Below are positions 1 through 8,267 of a stretch of DNA of 64,000 nucleotides, in pieces (within the stretch, counting starts at the first letter, position 1; each line of letters begins with the position of its first letter). Made by a program: the position numbers and the translations under genes. The notes beneath the pieces are model-generated. The model did not search any database and had not been told where the DNA came from. It saw only the letters and a program-made list of their open reading frames with translations. Origin of the DNA: Parvicella sp964387945. GTDB taxonomy: Bacteria; Bacteroidota; Bacteroidia; Flavobacteriales_D; Parvicellaceae. The DNA is taken from assembly GCA_964387945.1 (NCBI GenBank), contig CAYLYX010000003.1:1-64000 (forward strand). The letters run 5' to 3'.

Positions 1-143
1 ACAATTTATTTAACTAACCTAATGAATTGAAAAGTACCTTTTTTATTATATTATTGTTTTTTGCTGTTGGGTCTCACGCCCAGCAAAACCTGATCCCCAA
101 CCCAAGTTTTGAGGAGTATACGGAGTGTCCTGTTCAAAATGAA
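1..143 (+). repeat. Direct repeat, 5' copy A (identical to 1286-1428)
   Basis: This 143-bp stretch is identical base for base to 1286-1428. It covers the upstream leader, the start region, the signal peptide and the first ~39 codons of the first of two tandem paralogs. The repeat may extend left of the window, so its true length is unknown. Confidence 0.95.
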
Positions 144-1025
144 ATAGGGCAAGGAGACTTTATGAAGTGTGTTGGCTGGTGGTATCCTCATTCAACAGTG
201 ATAGGTTCACCAGATTATTTTAATCGGTGTAATAATAGTGTACCAACACCCAATACAGGGATCGTTGGTGTGCCAAATAACTTTTGGGGATATCAAGAGG
301 CTTTTGATGGAGATGGATATGTGGGGTTCGGAGCTTTGAATGTTAATGTCGGAAGTGTTTACGGCAACGAAATTGAAATTATAGCAACGAGAATCGAAAG
401 TCTAAAGTCCTGTCGGGAATATAAGTTTTCTGCAAGAGTGAGTTTGGCAAACTTATCTTCACACTCTGTTGAAAAGTTAGGGATTTATTTATCAAGGGAT
501 AGCTTGGTATTTGATGAAGCCTCAAGATGGATAGGTATACAGGCTACAAAAGAGTCTACCTACCTACTAAATGATACACTTGCTTGGATGCTTTTAGAGT
601 TTAGTTTCGATGCAAATGGAGGGGAGGAGTATCTGTATTTTGGTTACTTTAATGATTATGATTCATTAGAGTGGCAATTAAATGATAGCTCATTTATTAG
701 TGCTAATTCATTATTAGAACCATATTACTATGTTGATAGCGTTTCTCTAATTGAAGTAGGGGAGGTTGAAAATTGTTTGATTTTGTTACCAAATATATTT
801 ACACCAAATGGCGATGGTGTAAATGATGTTCTCAATATTAGTTTTTACGGGTTATCTCATTTGTATATCTACAATCGTTGGGGAAATTTAATAATGGAAT
901 TAAATGAATCCAATCCAATCTGGGATGGAAGGTGCAAAGGACAGGATTGCTCCGAAGGGATTTATTACTACATTGGTGAATACGAAAGCCAACAACTAAA
1001 AGGTACGATTCAATTGGTTAGGTGA
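27..1025 (+). CDS. T9SS-secreted protein with gliding-motility-type (type B) C-terminal domain, paralog 1
   Basis: The 332-residue product has a signal peptide (hydrophobic residues 4-15, likely cut near SHAQ at 16-19). A Bacteroidota extracellular domain follows, with the N-terminal motif NLIPNPSFEE and a conserved CNNSVPxPNTG..GVPNNFWGYQEAFDGDGYVGF block. From about residue 250 there is a CHU_C/TIGR04131-like type B sorting domain: PNIFTPNGDGVND, then the IYNRWGN motif and an IWDG segment. Such proteins are secreted by the type IX system and usually attached to the surface. The ligand or activity of the central domain is not recognisable. No ATG fits: the reading frame opens at TTG (27), which overlaps an out-of-frame ATG AAT TGA at 22-30. 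The next gene is a paralog in the same orientation. Family assignment is confident; specific function is unknown. Confidence 0.85.
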   Translation: MKSTFFIILLFFAVGSHAQQNLIPNPSFEEYTECPVQNEIGQGDFMKCVGWWYPHSTVIGSPDYFNRCNNSVPTPNTGIVGVPNNFWGYQEAFDGDGYVGFGALNVNVGSVYGNEIEIIATRIESLKSCREYKFSARVSLANLSSHSVEKLGIYLSRDSLVFDEASRWIGIQATKESTYLLNDTLAWMLLEFSFDANGGEEYLYFGYFNDYDSLEWQLNDSSFISANSLLEPYYYVDSVSLIEVGEVENCLILLPNIFTPNGDGVNDVLNISFYGLSHLYIYNRWGNLIMELNESNPIWDGRCKGQDCSEGIYYYIGEYESQQLKGTIQLVR

Positions 1026-1035
1026 CAAATTGAAT
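982..1035 (+). repeat. Direct repeat, 3' copy A (matches 2273-2326)
   Basis: 54 bp covering the last codons, stop codon and first downstream bases of paralog 1. It matches 2273-2326 with two substitutions (positions 1017 and 1024). Together with the 5' repeat it brackets the diverged middle of the two genes. Confidence 0.9.
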
Positions 1036-1285
1036 TTACGACAGAATTTGCAGAAAAAACATCCTTCCAAATCTTTACTTGATAAGTCAAATGGGTAGTA
1101 CGGTAAGTCAAAGCTATCATACGGTAAATGGAGCAAAAACGTATTGTTTTTTGTATTAACTTGAAGCTGAATCAAGTAGAAAAGGAGGTGAAATCAAGAT
1201 AAGGCTAGACTAATTTTTCTGAGGATGCAAGGCGTTCTGATGAAGCAACTTTTTTGCTTATTTTGAGTTTATAAAATAAGCGTAA

Positions 1286-1428
1286 ACAATTTATTTAACT
1301 AACCTAATGAATTGAAAAGTACCTTTTTTATTATATTATTGTTTTTTGCTGTTGGGTCTCACGCCCAGCAAAACCTGATCCCCAACCCAAGTTTTGAGGA
1401 GTATACGGAGTGTCCTGTTCAAAATGAA
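1286..1428 (+). repeat. Direct repeat, 5' copy B (identical to 1-143)
   Basis: Second copy of the 143-bp repeat, covering the leader, start and signal-peptide region of paralog 2. The match breaks sharply after GAA at 1426-1428; beyond it the two genes are similar mainly at protein level with many synonymous changes. Confidence 0.95.
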
Positions 1429-2316
1429 CTTGGACAAGGAGAGTTTTTGAAATGTAAGGATTGGTGGTATCCGCACCCTTCAAATGTTGGTACGCCAGAT
1501 TACTTTAATAGATGCAACAATAGTGTACCCTCTCCAAACACTGGATTAGTGGGCGTACCGAATAACTTTTGGGGTTACCAAGAGGCTTTTGATGGAGACG
1601 GGTATGTAGGGTTCGTTCCAATGGAGTTCGAACAATCTGATAGAGTTTATTTAGGCTTAGAAATGGTGTCTACGAAACTAAGAGAAGCCTTAAAGCCTTG
1701 CACGAACTATAAGTTTTGTACCTATGTTAGTAGAGCTAATCGATCACCATTTGGGTGTGATGCTCTAAGAGTTATGCTGACAAGAGATAGTCTGTTTTTT
1801 AACTCGCCTTTTAATGCATTTTCAAGACAAGCTACTTTGGAATTTGATACAGTTGTTATAGACACCTTGTCTTGGGTAAAAATAGAAGGAACCTTTTTAG
1901 CCAGAGGGGGTGAAGAGTTTGTGACTATTGGTTTGTCAGTTGAGTTTGATTCTGTTGCCTGGGAATTAGTTGATACTGTCCTTGCTGCGACCCAACCAAA
2001 CATAATCTATGCATATTATTATATTGATTCAGTTTCTTTGGTGAAGGTCGAGGAAATTGATGATTGTAGTGTTCTTTTGCCCAATATTATTACCCCTAAC
2101 AACGATCGGACGAATGATGTGTTAAACATTTCCCACTATGGTGTGAAAGAGCTGTTCATTTACAACCGTTGGGGGAATCTAATGGTAGAGCTAAATGAGA
2201 CTAACCCAATTTGGGATGGGACATATCGTGGAGAAAACTGCTCAGAAGGCGTTTATTATTACATTGGTGAGCACGAAAGCCAACAACTAAAAGGTACGAT
2301 TCAATTGATTAGGTAA
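1312..2316 (+). CDS. T9SS-secreted protein with gliding-motility-type (type B) C-terminal domain, paralog 2
   Basis: 334 residues, with the same architecture as the gene at 27: signal peptide ending near SHAQ, the NLIPNPSFEE extracellular domain, the CNNSVPSPNTG..NNFWGYQEAFDGDGYVGF block and a type B T9SS tail from about residue 254 (PNIITPNNDRTND, IYNRWGN, IWDG). The middle third (about residues 110-240) is strongly diverged from paralog 1, while both DNA ends are nearly identical. The start is again TTG (1312), overlapping the ATG-AAT-TGA minimal frame at 1307-1315. The NGDG turn seen in the paralog 1 tail is NNDR here, a departure from the usual consensus. The gene lies 14 bp upstream of the large S74/T9SS protein gene and may be cotranscribed with it. 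Confidence 0.85.
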   Translation: MKSTFFIILLFFAVGSHAQQNLIPNPSFEEYTECPVQNELGQGEFLKCKDWWYPHPSNVGTPDYFNRCNNSVPSPNTGLVGVPNNFWGYQEAFDGDGYVGFVPMEFEQSDRVYLGLEMVSTKLREALKPCTNYKFCTYVSRANRSPFGCDALRVMLTRDSLFFNSPFNAFSRQATLEFDTVVIDTLSWVKIEGTFLARGGEEFVTIGLSVEFDSVAWELVDTVLAATQPNIIYAYYYIDSVSLVKVEEIDDCSVLLPNIITPNNDRTNDVLNISHYGVKELFIYNRWGNLMVELNETNPIWDGTYRGENCSEGVYYYIGEHESQQLKGTIQLIR

Positions 2317-2326
2317 CAAATTGAAT
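2273..2326 (+). repeat. Direct repeat, 3' copy B (matches 982-1035)
   Basis: Second copy of the 54-bp 3' repeat with two substitutions. It ends just before the ATG of the next gene at 2331. Confidence 0.9.
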
Positions 2327-2330
2327 CAAA

Positions 2331-5300
2331 ATGAAAAAAACAACATTGATGATTGGTGTATTGCTATCCGCTACGGGGTGGTATGCACAGCAAGACCCTA
2401 CTGCCAATCAAGGAGGTGGTAGGAACAACGAACACTATTGGAGCCGGGAAGGAAATACAGCTGCTAATGGTGCGAACAATATCTTTGGAACCCGGTTTAA
2501 TAGTCCCATCTATACGTGGACGGATCATAGTTACCGTATGAAACTCAACGGAAGTTTTATTAATTCCAATCAATACCCCATTAATGGCTATACCTTTGGT
2601 AACACGGCAGTTGGTGTGAATACCACAGGTTATTTGTTGTTGGGGCACAGCAAGTCGCTCACACCTGGGGGGCCATCCATCTACCGAGATCAAGGGGCGT
2701 TTTCGCTTCTTCACCTCAATGGTCGAAGAGGGCAATTTATCCAAACCTTTGGGTATCGCCCATGGATGGAAACAGGAATTACCTTTACAGACAATCAGGA
2801 TCTTTCTTACTTTGGATTAAGATCTATCGATGGTCAGATAGATAAGACCGAAACCGTGCTGGCATGGAGTGATAATGCTACAGGAGGAGTAGGCCCCGAT
2901 GATCTTACCCTTCGGTTTACTTCTGGTGGTCAGGGCAATACCAATTATAGCAATAATTACGATGATATCGATGACATCGATGGACTGCACGTAGCAAGGT
3001 TTACCGGAACAGGTATGTTTGCCTTAGGACCTGTTTTTGGTGTCACTACCACAGGTTCGCCTACCTATTATATGCCGCAATCCATCCAGCACATCGGAGA
3101 AGATCGTTATGATAATGCGTACTTACAAGTCACCAATACTCTAGGAACTGGTATGACACAAAACGATGGTCTCAGGTTAGGAATTGAGGGGAATGCTGCC
3201 AATGGGACCAATGGGGTACTCAAGTGGCAAGAAAACAATTCCTTTATCATCCGCACAGATTGGAACAATAACCCCGGAGGTATTAACAATGGCGAACGTT
3301 TGAGAATCACCACCATCGGTGACAATCAAAACGCAATTCCTCAGCCCGGAAGCATCATCGATAACAATACCACACGTGTAGCGATCAGCTACAGAGGTTC
3401 AAACCCAGTTACCGAGCCCAGAAGCTTGTTGCATTTAGGCTTTAATGCTGGTTTGTTAAACGGTCAACATGGTTGGAGAAATTGGATGGACTTTGGAACT
3501 TTTACCACAAATGGTCAGGATCATGTATACGTAGGGCTTAAAGAAGAACCCGGAGGCGGAGTGTTTGGTATTAGTGAAAGAATGGATGCTGTTATCGCAT
3601 GGGGAGATGAAGAGAGTGCTAACAATAACTGGGGGCCAGATAATATGCGATTCATCTTTACCGAACCAACAGGAGGAAATATAGCAGGTGGGCAGGATGG
3701 TCTGGAGATCGCCAGAATGACACCCGAAAGTGATGGTAACTCTAATGGAATGCTTGGCGTGGGAGACTTTACCAATGCCAATGTTACCCACAAATTACAC
3801 GTTCAGGGAAATGGTCGTTTTGAATTTGTTCCAACAGATAACACTGCTGAGTATATCGTGCTGGGAAAAGAAGAGTCGAGTGCAGATGATATATCACTCA
3901 GAAAACTTGCTTTTACAGGAGATCCTGCAGATGTGCTGCTTGGTGATGGAACTTGGGGAACCGTTAATCCAACAGGAGGAACAGACGATCAAATCATCAC
4001 CAATTTCAATTTTGATAACCTCACCAATGTCTTAACCATCGAAATCGAAGATGGAAATACAGCTGCGGTTGATTTGACAGACTTGCTAGGGACGGATGAT
4101 CAAAACCTAACCAACGCCTATTTAACAGGTAATGACCTGACCATCGAAATTGAAAATGGTTCTTCTGTTACGGTTGATTTGTCAGACCTGAATTTGGTAA
4201 CTGCTGATAATGGTTTAACGATCAACCCCGTGAACAATAATGTGCAATGGGGACAGGTTAATACCGGAGCCGGAACCTTAGCTGGCGGGGAATTAATCCA
4301 TGATACCGAGATTCCGATGAATGGAAATAATTTGTATTTCCCTGGTGGTGGAACGTTGGGACAAGATCGTTTGTCGATTGGTAATCCATTACTCAATTTG
4401 GATACAAAGGTTGTAATCTGGAATGATGTTGAGCAATATGGTATTTTATCTGTAAGTAACTCCAACCATCCCAATCAGTCTATTGGTGTTCAGGGAACAG
4501 CGCTGGGATCAGCAAACAGTAATGTTGGCGTAAGAGGAATTGCCAATATGGCCTCAGGAAACTATCATACCGGCCTGAGAGGTTTAGCAGCGGAAGGTGC
4601 TATATGGAATATGGCTGCGGATTTGGATATTCCGGCCACAAGTACAATGCAGAATTATGGATATCATGTTCAAGTTATAGGAACGTCAAATGGTATTAAC
4701 ACAGGAGGTGAAATTCGAGTTCAAAGTACAAACTCAGGTTCAAATTTTGGATTGAATGTTTCTTGTTATGATGGAGCAAACAACTACGGAGTGTACAGTT
4801 CGGTTTTGGGAACATCTGGGACAAATCCACCATCAGGGCCGAACTATGCTGGTTACTTTAATGGAGATGTTTACATTTCTGGTAGCTATGGTCCTTCTGA
4901 TGTAAATATGAAAACCAATGTTCAAGACTACGATAGTTCTTTGTATGTGATTTCACTATTGGAGCCTAAAACGTTTGAATATACTGACGCAAATTATCAA
5001 GGAATGTCTTTGCCAAATGGACATCAGTATGGACTAATTGCTCAAGAAGTTGAACAAGTATTACCAAATATTGTTTCAGATAATGTTCATCCTGCTCAGT
5101 ATGATACTACGGGAGCAATGATTTATCCAGAATATCAGTTTAAAGGTGTTGATTATCAAGCGCTAATTCCAATTTTATTGGGAGGAGTAAAAGAGCAACA
5201 AGAAATCATTGATTCGCAGGATTCGATGATCAATGACTTGAACGCCCGCTTGTCTACCCTAGAAAGCTGCTTGAGTAATATTCTTCCATTTCTTTGTCAA

Positions 5301-5648
5301 GTAAACAGCAGTGCGATTATGCAAAACGATGAGCAAACGCAAAATGCCATTGTGAATCAATTAGAAGTAATTCTAAAGGACGAAACGAGTATTGTGTTGG
5401 AACAGAACGTTCCCAACCCGTTTGCAGAACAGACTGTCATCAATTACTACATTCCTGAAAGTGTTCAAAGAGCACAGATTCATTTTTACAACTTAGAAGG
5501 TCAACTGATCAATACCGTTGAAATTAACGAACTGGGCAACGGACAACTGAAAGTGTTTGGTAGTGACTTAAGCTCTGGTACTTACACGTACACGTTGGTT
5601 GCTGATGGTCAGGTGATCACTACCAAAAAGATGGTTAAGACAAATTAA
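2331..5648 (+). CDS. Large secreted protein: tail-fiber-like repeats, peptidase S74 chaperone and T9SS type A sorting domain
   Basis: 1105 residues from ATG. A signal peptide (1-19, ending WYAQQ) is followed by two related ~150-residue segments, each with LLHL, a GPD(D/N) motif, a GL(H/E)(V/I)AR motif and a G(M)(F/L) tail. Then come two copies of a short β motif (GTDDQ..LTIEIE(D/N)G..VDL(T/S)DL, around residues 545-625). Near residue 856 is an S74 intramolecular chaperone signature, S856-D-V-N-M-K861, the Ser/Lys spacing used for self-cleavage in phage endosialidase tails, followed by GLIAQEVEQVLPNIV and a coiled segment. Residues ~1018-1105 are a type A T9SS sorting domain with NVPNPF at 1026. 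This looks like a surface fibre or adhesin rather than a phage gene, since no phage genes are nearby. Substrate or partner is unknown. Confidence 0.85.
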   Translation: MKKTTLMIGVLLSATGWYAQQDPTANQGGGRNNEHYWSREGNTAANGANNIFGTRFNSPIYTWTDHSYRMKLNGSFINSNQYPINGYTFGNTAVGVNTTGYLLLGHSKSLTPGGPSIYRDQGAFSLLHLNGRRGQFIQTFGYRPWMETGITFTDNQDLSYFGLRSIDGQIDKTETVLAWSDNATGGVGPDDLTLRFTSGGQGNTNYSNNYDDIDDIDGLHVARFTGTGMFALGPVFGVTTTGSPTYYMPQSIQHIGEDRYDNAYLQVTNTLGTGMTQNDGLRLGIEGNAANGTNGVLKWQENNSFIIRTDWNNNPGGINNGERLRITTIGDNQNAIPQPGSIIDNNTTRVAISYRGSNPVTEPRSLLHLGFNAGLLNGQHGWRNWMDFGTFTTNGQDHVYVGLKEEPGGGVFGISERMDAVIAWGDEESANNNWGPDNMRFIFTEPTGGNIAGGQDGLEIARMTPESDGNSNGMLGVGDFTNANVTHKLHVQGNGRFEFVPTDNTAEYIVLGKEESSADDISLRKLAFTGDPADVLLGDGTWGTVNPTGGTDDQIITNFNFDNLTNVLTIEIEDGNTAAVDLTDLLGTDDQNLTNAYLTGNDLTIEIENGSSVTVDLSDLNLVTADNGLTINPVNNNVQWGQVNTGAGTLAGGELIHDTEIPMNGNNLYFPGGGTLGQDRLSIGNPLLNLDTKVVIWNDVEQYGILSVSNSNHPNQSIGVQGTALGSANSNVGVRGIANMASGNYHTGLRGLAAEGAIWNMAADLDIPATSTMQNYGYHVQVIGTSNGINTGGEIRVQSTNSGSNFGLNVSCYDGANNYGVYSSVLGTSGTNPPSGPNYAGYFNGDVYISGSYGPSDVNMKTNVQDYDSSLYVISLLEPKTFEYTDANYQGMSLPNGHQYGLIAQEVEQVLPNIVSDNVHPAQYDTTGAMIYPEYQFKGVDYQALIPILLGGVKEQQEIIDSQDSMINDLNARLSTLESCLSNILPFLCQVNSSAIMQNDEQTQNAIVNQLEVILKDETSIVLEQNVPNPFAEQTVINYYIPESVQRAQIHFYNLEGQLINTVEINELGNGQLKVFGSDLSSGTYTYTLVADGQVITTKKMVKTN

Positions 5649-5665
5649 CCCAAACAAAAACTATT

Positions 5666-5701
5666 GAGCCGTCTCATCAACCCCGGGTGAGGCTTTTTTT
5701 T
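5666..5701 (+). terminator. Probable terminator after the S74/T9SS gene
   Basis: An imperfect GC-containing stem (AGCC..CTCA paired with TGAG..GCT) is followed by a run of T at 5694-5701. It lies 18 bp after the stop of the upstream gene and just before the convergent TM2 gene. The stem is interrupted, so strength is uncertain. Confidence 0.5.
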
Positions 5702-6077
5702 ATTCCTTCTCATCACCATCCGCCCACATAATCACGTGCGGATCATCCGTAAACTGCTCCAAGTCTTTCGTAAAGAGAATCACTCCCAGGTCAGATAACA
5801 CTAGAAATCCACCGCCACCCAAGGTCAGGGTATAGATCACTGGAATTTGTGGTGAAGTTCCTAAGTAAAGTCGGTGAACACCAAATAAACCCAAAGTAAT
5901 ATCCAGACTTGCAGCCACTAACTTGGAATGGTCTTCCGTTTTTCGATGCGCTGTTTTAAGCGTTCTTTTGCCTTTTAAAAATTCAAATTTAGGCTTGGGA
6001 AGAATAGCAGATTTTTGAGCACTCATAGAGAGGGTCAAAAGAAACAGGACAACTATGGGAATCAACTTTTTAGCCAT
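5700..6077 (-). CDS. TM2 domain-containing protein with signal peptide
   Basis: 125 residues from ATG at 6077. An N-terminal hydrophobic segment (MAKKLIPIVVLFLLTLSMSAQ) looks like a cleavable signal. The C-terminal half has the TM2 pattern: charged residues, LDITLGLFGVHRLYLG, then a second hydrophobic helix (IYTLTLGGGGFLVLSDLGVILF). TM2 proteins are small two-helix membrane proteins of unknown role. A longer reading from a TTG at 6113 would run through the hairpin of the sodA terminator and is unlikely. The ATG directly follows the T-run of that terminator, so expression may depend on readthrough from sodA; see findings. Confidence 0.75.
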   Translation of the reverse strand: MAKKLIPIVVLFLLTLSMSAQKSAILPKPKFEFLKGKRTLKTAHRKTEDHSKLVAASLDITLGLFGVHRLYLGTSPQIPVIYTLTLGGGGFLVLSDLGVILFTKDLEQFTDDPHVIMWADGDEKE

Positions 6078-6110
6078 AAAAAAACCCAGACCTCCAAAGG
6101 AGCGTCTGGG
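6078..6110 (-). terminator. Rho-independent terminator of sodA
   Basis: Read on the minus strand: CCCAGAC, a bulged G, CTCC, loop TTT, GGAG, GTCTGGG, then seven T. This is a strong hairpin 24 bases after the sodA stop. The T-run abuts the ATG of the next gene (6077). Confidence 0.9.
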
Positions 6111-6133
6111 CAAATTTACAATCTATATTCTGA

Positions 6134-6742
6134 TTACTTGTTCGCTTCGTACAATTCAGAAACTTTATTCCAATTGATTACATTAAAGAAAGCAGTAATA
6201 TAATCTGGTCTTCTGTTTTGATAGTTCAGGTAATAAGCGTGCTCCCAAACGTCTAGTCCTAGAATAGGAAAACCTCCGCATCCAATTCCTGGCATTAGTG
6301 GGTTATCCTGGTTAGGAGAAGAACAAACTTCTACTGCACCGCCAGCGTGAACGCAAAGCCATGCCCATCCCGATCCAAATCGAGTTCCAGCGGCTTGAGC
6401 AAAAGCATCTTTAAATCCATCAAAAGATCCATAAGCAGCATTGATAGCGTCTACCAATGCTCCTGTAGGTTGACCTCCTCCATTTGGAGACATTACTTCC
6501 CAAAACAAGCAGTGGTTGTAATACCCTCCACCATTGTTTCTTACTGCTCCATTGTTCATGTCCAGACCTTTCAAAATGTCTTCAATCGACTTTCCAGCAA
6601 GGTCTGTTCCATCGATAGCAGCATTCAATTTGTTCGTATATCCAGCGTGATGCTTTCCATGATGGATTTCCATCGTTCTTGCATCAATATGTGGTTCTAA
6701 CGCATCGTGAGCATAAGGTAAATTTGGTAATTCAAAAGCCAT
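6134..6742 (-). CDS. sodA: Superoxide dismutase, Fe/Mn family (Mn-type signature)
   Basis: 202 residues, typical family length, no signal peptide, so cytoplasmic. It converts superoxide to oxygen and hydrogen peroxide. Metal ligands are visible as H27 (EIHHGKHH), H77 (NHCLFW), D164 and H168 (DVWEHAYY). The outer-sphere glutamine sits at position 145 (PNQDNPLM), and Gly occupies the site before NH (GGGYYNH); this is the arrangement of Mn-SOD rather than Fe-SOD, although cambialistic use cannot be excluded. It is a single-gene unit with its own terminator. A glutathione peroxidase gene lies further along the same strand. Confidence 0.95.
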   Translation of the reverse strand: MAFELPNLPYAHDALEPHIDARTMEIHHGKHHAGYTNKLNAAIDGTDLAGKSIEDILKGLDMNNGAVRNNGGGYYNHCLFWEVMSPNGGGQPTGALVDAINAAYGSFDGFKDAFAQAAGTRFGSGWAWLCVHAGGAVEVCSSPNQDNPLMPGIGCGGFPILGLDVWEHAYYLNYQNRRPDYITAFFNVINWNKVSELYEANK

Positions 6743-6778
6743 AATTATATCGGTTTTTAGTTATTAATAATATACAGG

Positions 6779-6814
6779 TAAAGGTAATAACTGATTAGAA
6801 AAAAAGAGGGCAAA
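6779..6814 (-). promoter_or_regulatory. Candidate sodA promoter
   Basis: The minus strand carries TTTG (6814-6811), 24 bases, then TACCTTTA (6786-6779), seven of eight matches to the Bacteroidota -7 element TAnnTTTG. The implied start of transcription is about 30 bases upstream of the sodA ATG. The spacer is slightly long. Confidence 0.35.
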
Positions 6815-6860
6815 TTCAAACTTAAATTTTTTTTAAGAAAAAAGTTAGCAACTTTGTCAG

Positions 6861-8267
6861 ATGCAATCCGTGATGGGATATTTAAAAAGAAAGTTTAGCT
6901 GGTCAGGACTTAGTCTGTTGATCATTGCTGTGGCACTCATTTGGTCGATGTTTAACCTCAAACTCTGGAAGGTAGGGGAAAAGTGCGGACGAGCTGTAAT
7001 CAATCAAGACGTCACCAACTTTTATTCTTATTTGCCAGCGGCCTTTATTTACCACGACCTCACGTTTAACTTCTCAGTGGAGGAAGGAACCACCTTTGGT
7101 GCGGATTGCGAAATTTGGCCCGTCCCAGTCGAGGGAAAAGAGAATGCTTTTGTGATCAAAACATCCATGGGGTTGTCGTATATGTATATGCCTTTCTTTT
7201 TGATGGCACATGTGTATACTTCCAACTTTACTGATTACCCTCCTGATGGTTTTTCCCCTCCGTATGAGTTCTTTTTGGTGTTGTCATCCGTGTTTTACCT
7301 AATTCTGGGTTTTTTCTTTCTTCGAAGGCTGCTCCTTAAGTTCTTTAGCGATGGAGTGGTGGCTGCAGTCCTACTCATGACTATTTTTGGTACGAACCTT
7401 TATTATTATGGCTCTACGGAGCCCGCCATGTCGCATGCGTATTCCTTTTCATTGTTTGCCATTTTTGCTTATTTATCTGTTTTATGGATCGAAAAGACCA
7501 GTTGGAAGCAAGCCCTGTTCATCGGATTGGTGGGTGGTTTGATTGTTTTGATTCGACCCGTTAACATCCTTGTTTTCTTATTCCCGTTGTTGCTTAAAGT
7601 TTCCAATTGGGAGGAACTTAAAACAAGACTTCAAGTTATTTTTAAGAACTACAAGCAGCTACTTCTTTTAATCGCTGCGGCATTTGTTGTCGTCTTTCCC
7701 CAATTGTTATTTTGGAAAATTAACTCGGGTCATTGGGTTTATTACTCGTATACCGATGAGCATTTCTTCTTTGGTAACCCGCATATTTTAGACGGACTTT
7801 TCAGTTATCGAAAGGGTTGGCTTTTGTATACACCCATCATGATCTTCCCAATAGTTGGGATGGTGTTTAGTTACTTTAAGAAAAGAGAGTTGTTTTGGTC
7901 AATGGCCATTTATTTACCCATTCACGTTTACGTGATTTTTAGTTGGTGGTGCTGGTGGTACGGAGGAAGCTATGGAGCAAGACCGATGATAGAGACCTAT
8001 GCGTTTTTGACTCTGCCATTTTGTGTTTGGGTTGAATGGGTCGGCAAACACATTTCAGGAGTTGTCAACTTTTCAATTGTGGCTGTTTTGCTCGTGAGCT
8101 TAAATCTTTTTCAGACCGCTAGGTATCGATATGGATCGATCCACTATCATGGAATGACCAAGGAGTCTTACTGGTTGAACTTCGGTAAAAGAGATCCTGC
8201 ACCGGGGTATTGGGAGGCTATCAAAGAGCCTGATTACGAAAAAGCGAAAAAGGGTATTGACACTTAG
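6861..8267 (+). CDS. Multi-pass membrane protein, possibly GT-C-type glycosyltransferase-like
   Basis: 468 residues with about ten hydrophobic segments: one near the N-terminus (SGLSLLIIAVALIWSMF), then a ~90-residue non-hydrophobic loop with two cysteines, then repeated helices. The topology resembles GT-C mannosyl/arabinosyl-transferase-like proteins of bacteria, but no acidic catalytic motif could be assigned with confidence. Two in-frame ATGs exist (6861 and 6873). A CAACTTTG box at 6849-6856, one mismatch from the -7 consensus, would start transcription next to the first ATG, which could favour a leaderless mRNA or the second ATG. It ends by overlapping four bases with the convergent cysteine-cluster gene. 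Function unknown. Confidence 0.7.
   Translation: MQSVMGYLKRKFSWSGLSLLIIAVALIWSMFNLKLWKVGEKCGRAVINQDVTNFYSYLPAAFIYHDLTFNFSVEEGTTFGADCEIWPVPVEGKENAFVIKTSMGLSYMYMPFFLMAHVYTSNFTDYPPDGFSPPYEFFLVLSSVFYLILGFFFLRRLLLKFFSDGVVAAVLLMTIFGTNLYYYGSTEPAMSHAYSFSLFAIFAYLSVLWIEKTSWKQALFIGLVGGLIVLIRPVNILVFLFPLLLKVSNWEELKTRLQVIFKNYKQLLLLIAAAFVVVFPQLLFWKINSGHWVYYSYTDEHFFFGNPHILDGLFSYRKGWLLYTPIMIFPIVGMVFSYFKKRELFWSMAIYLPIHVYVIFSWWCWWYGGSYGARPMIETYAFLTLPFCVWVEWVGKHISGVVNFSIVAVLLVSLNLFQTARYRYGSIHYHGMTKESYWLNFGKRDPAPGYWEAIKEPDYEKAKKGIDT

Noticed and set aside
2331..5648. Phage tail fibre / prophage
   Set aside because: The S74 chaperone and repeats resemble tail fibres, but there is a bacterial signal peptide and a T9SS tail, and no phage structural, lysis or integrase genes are nearby.
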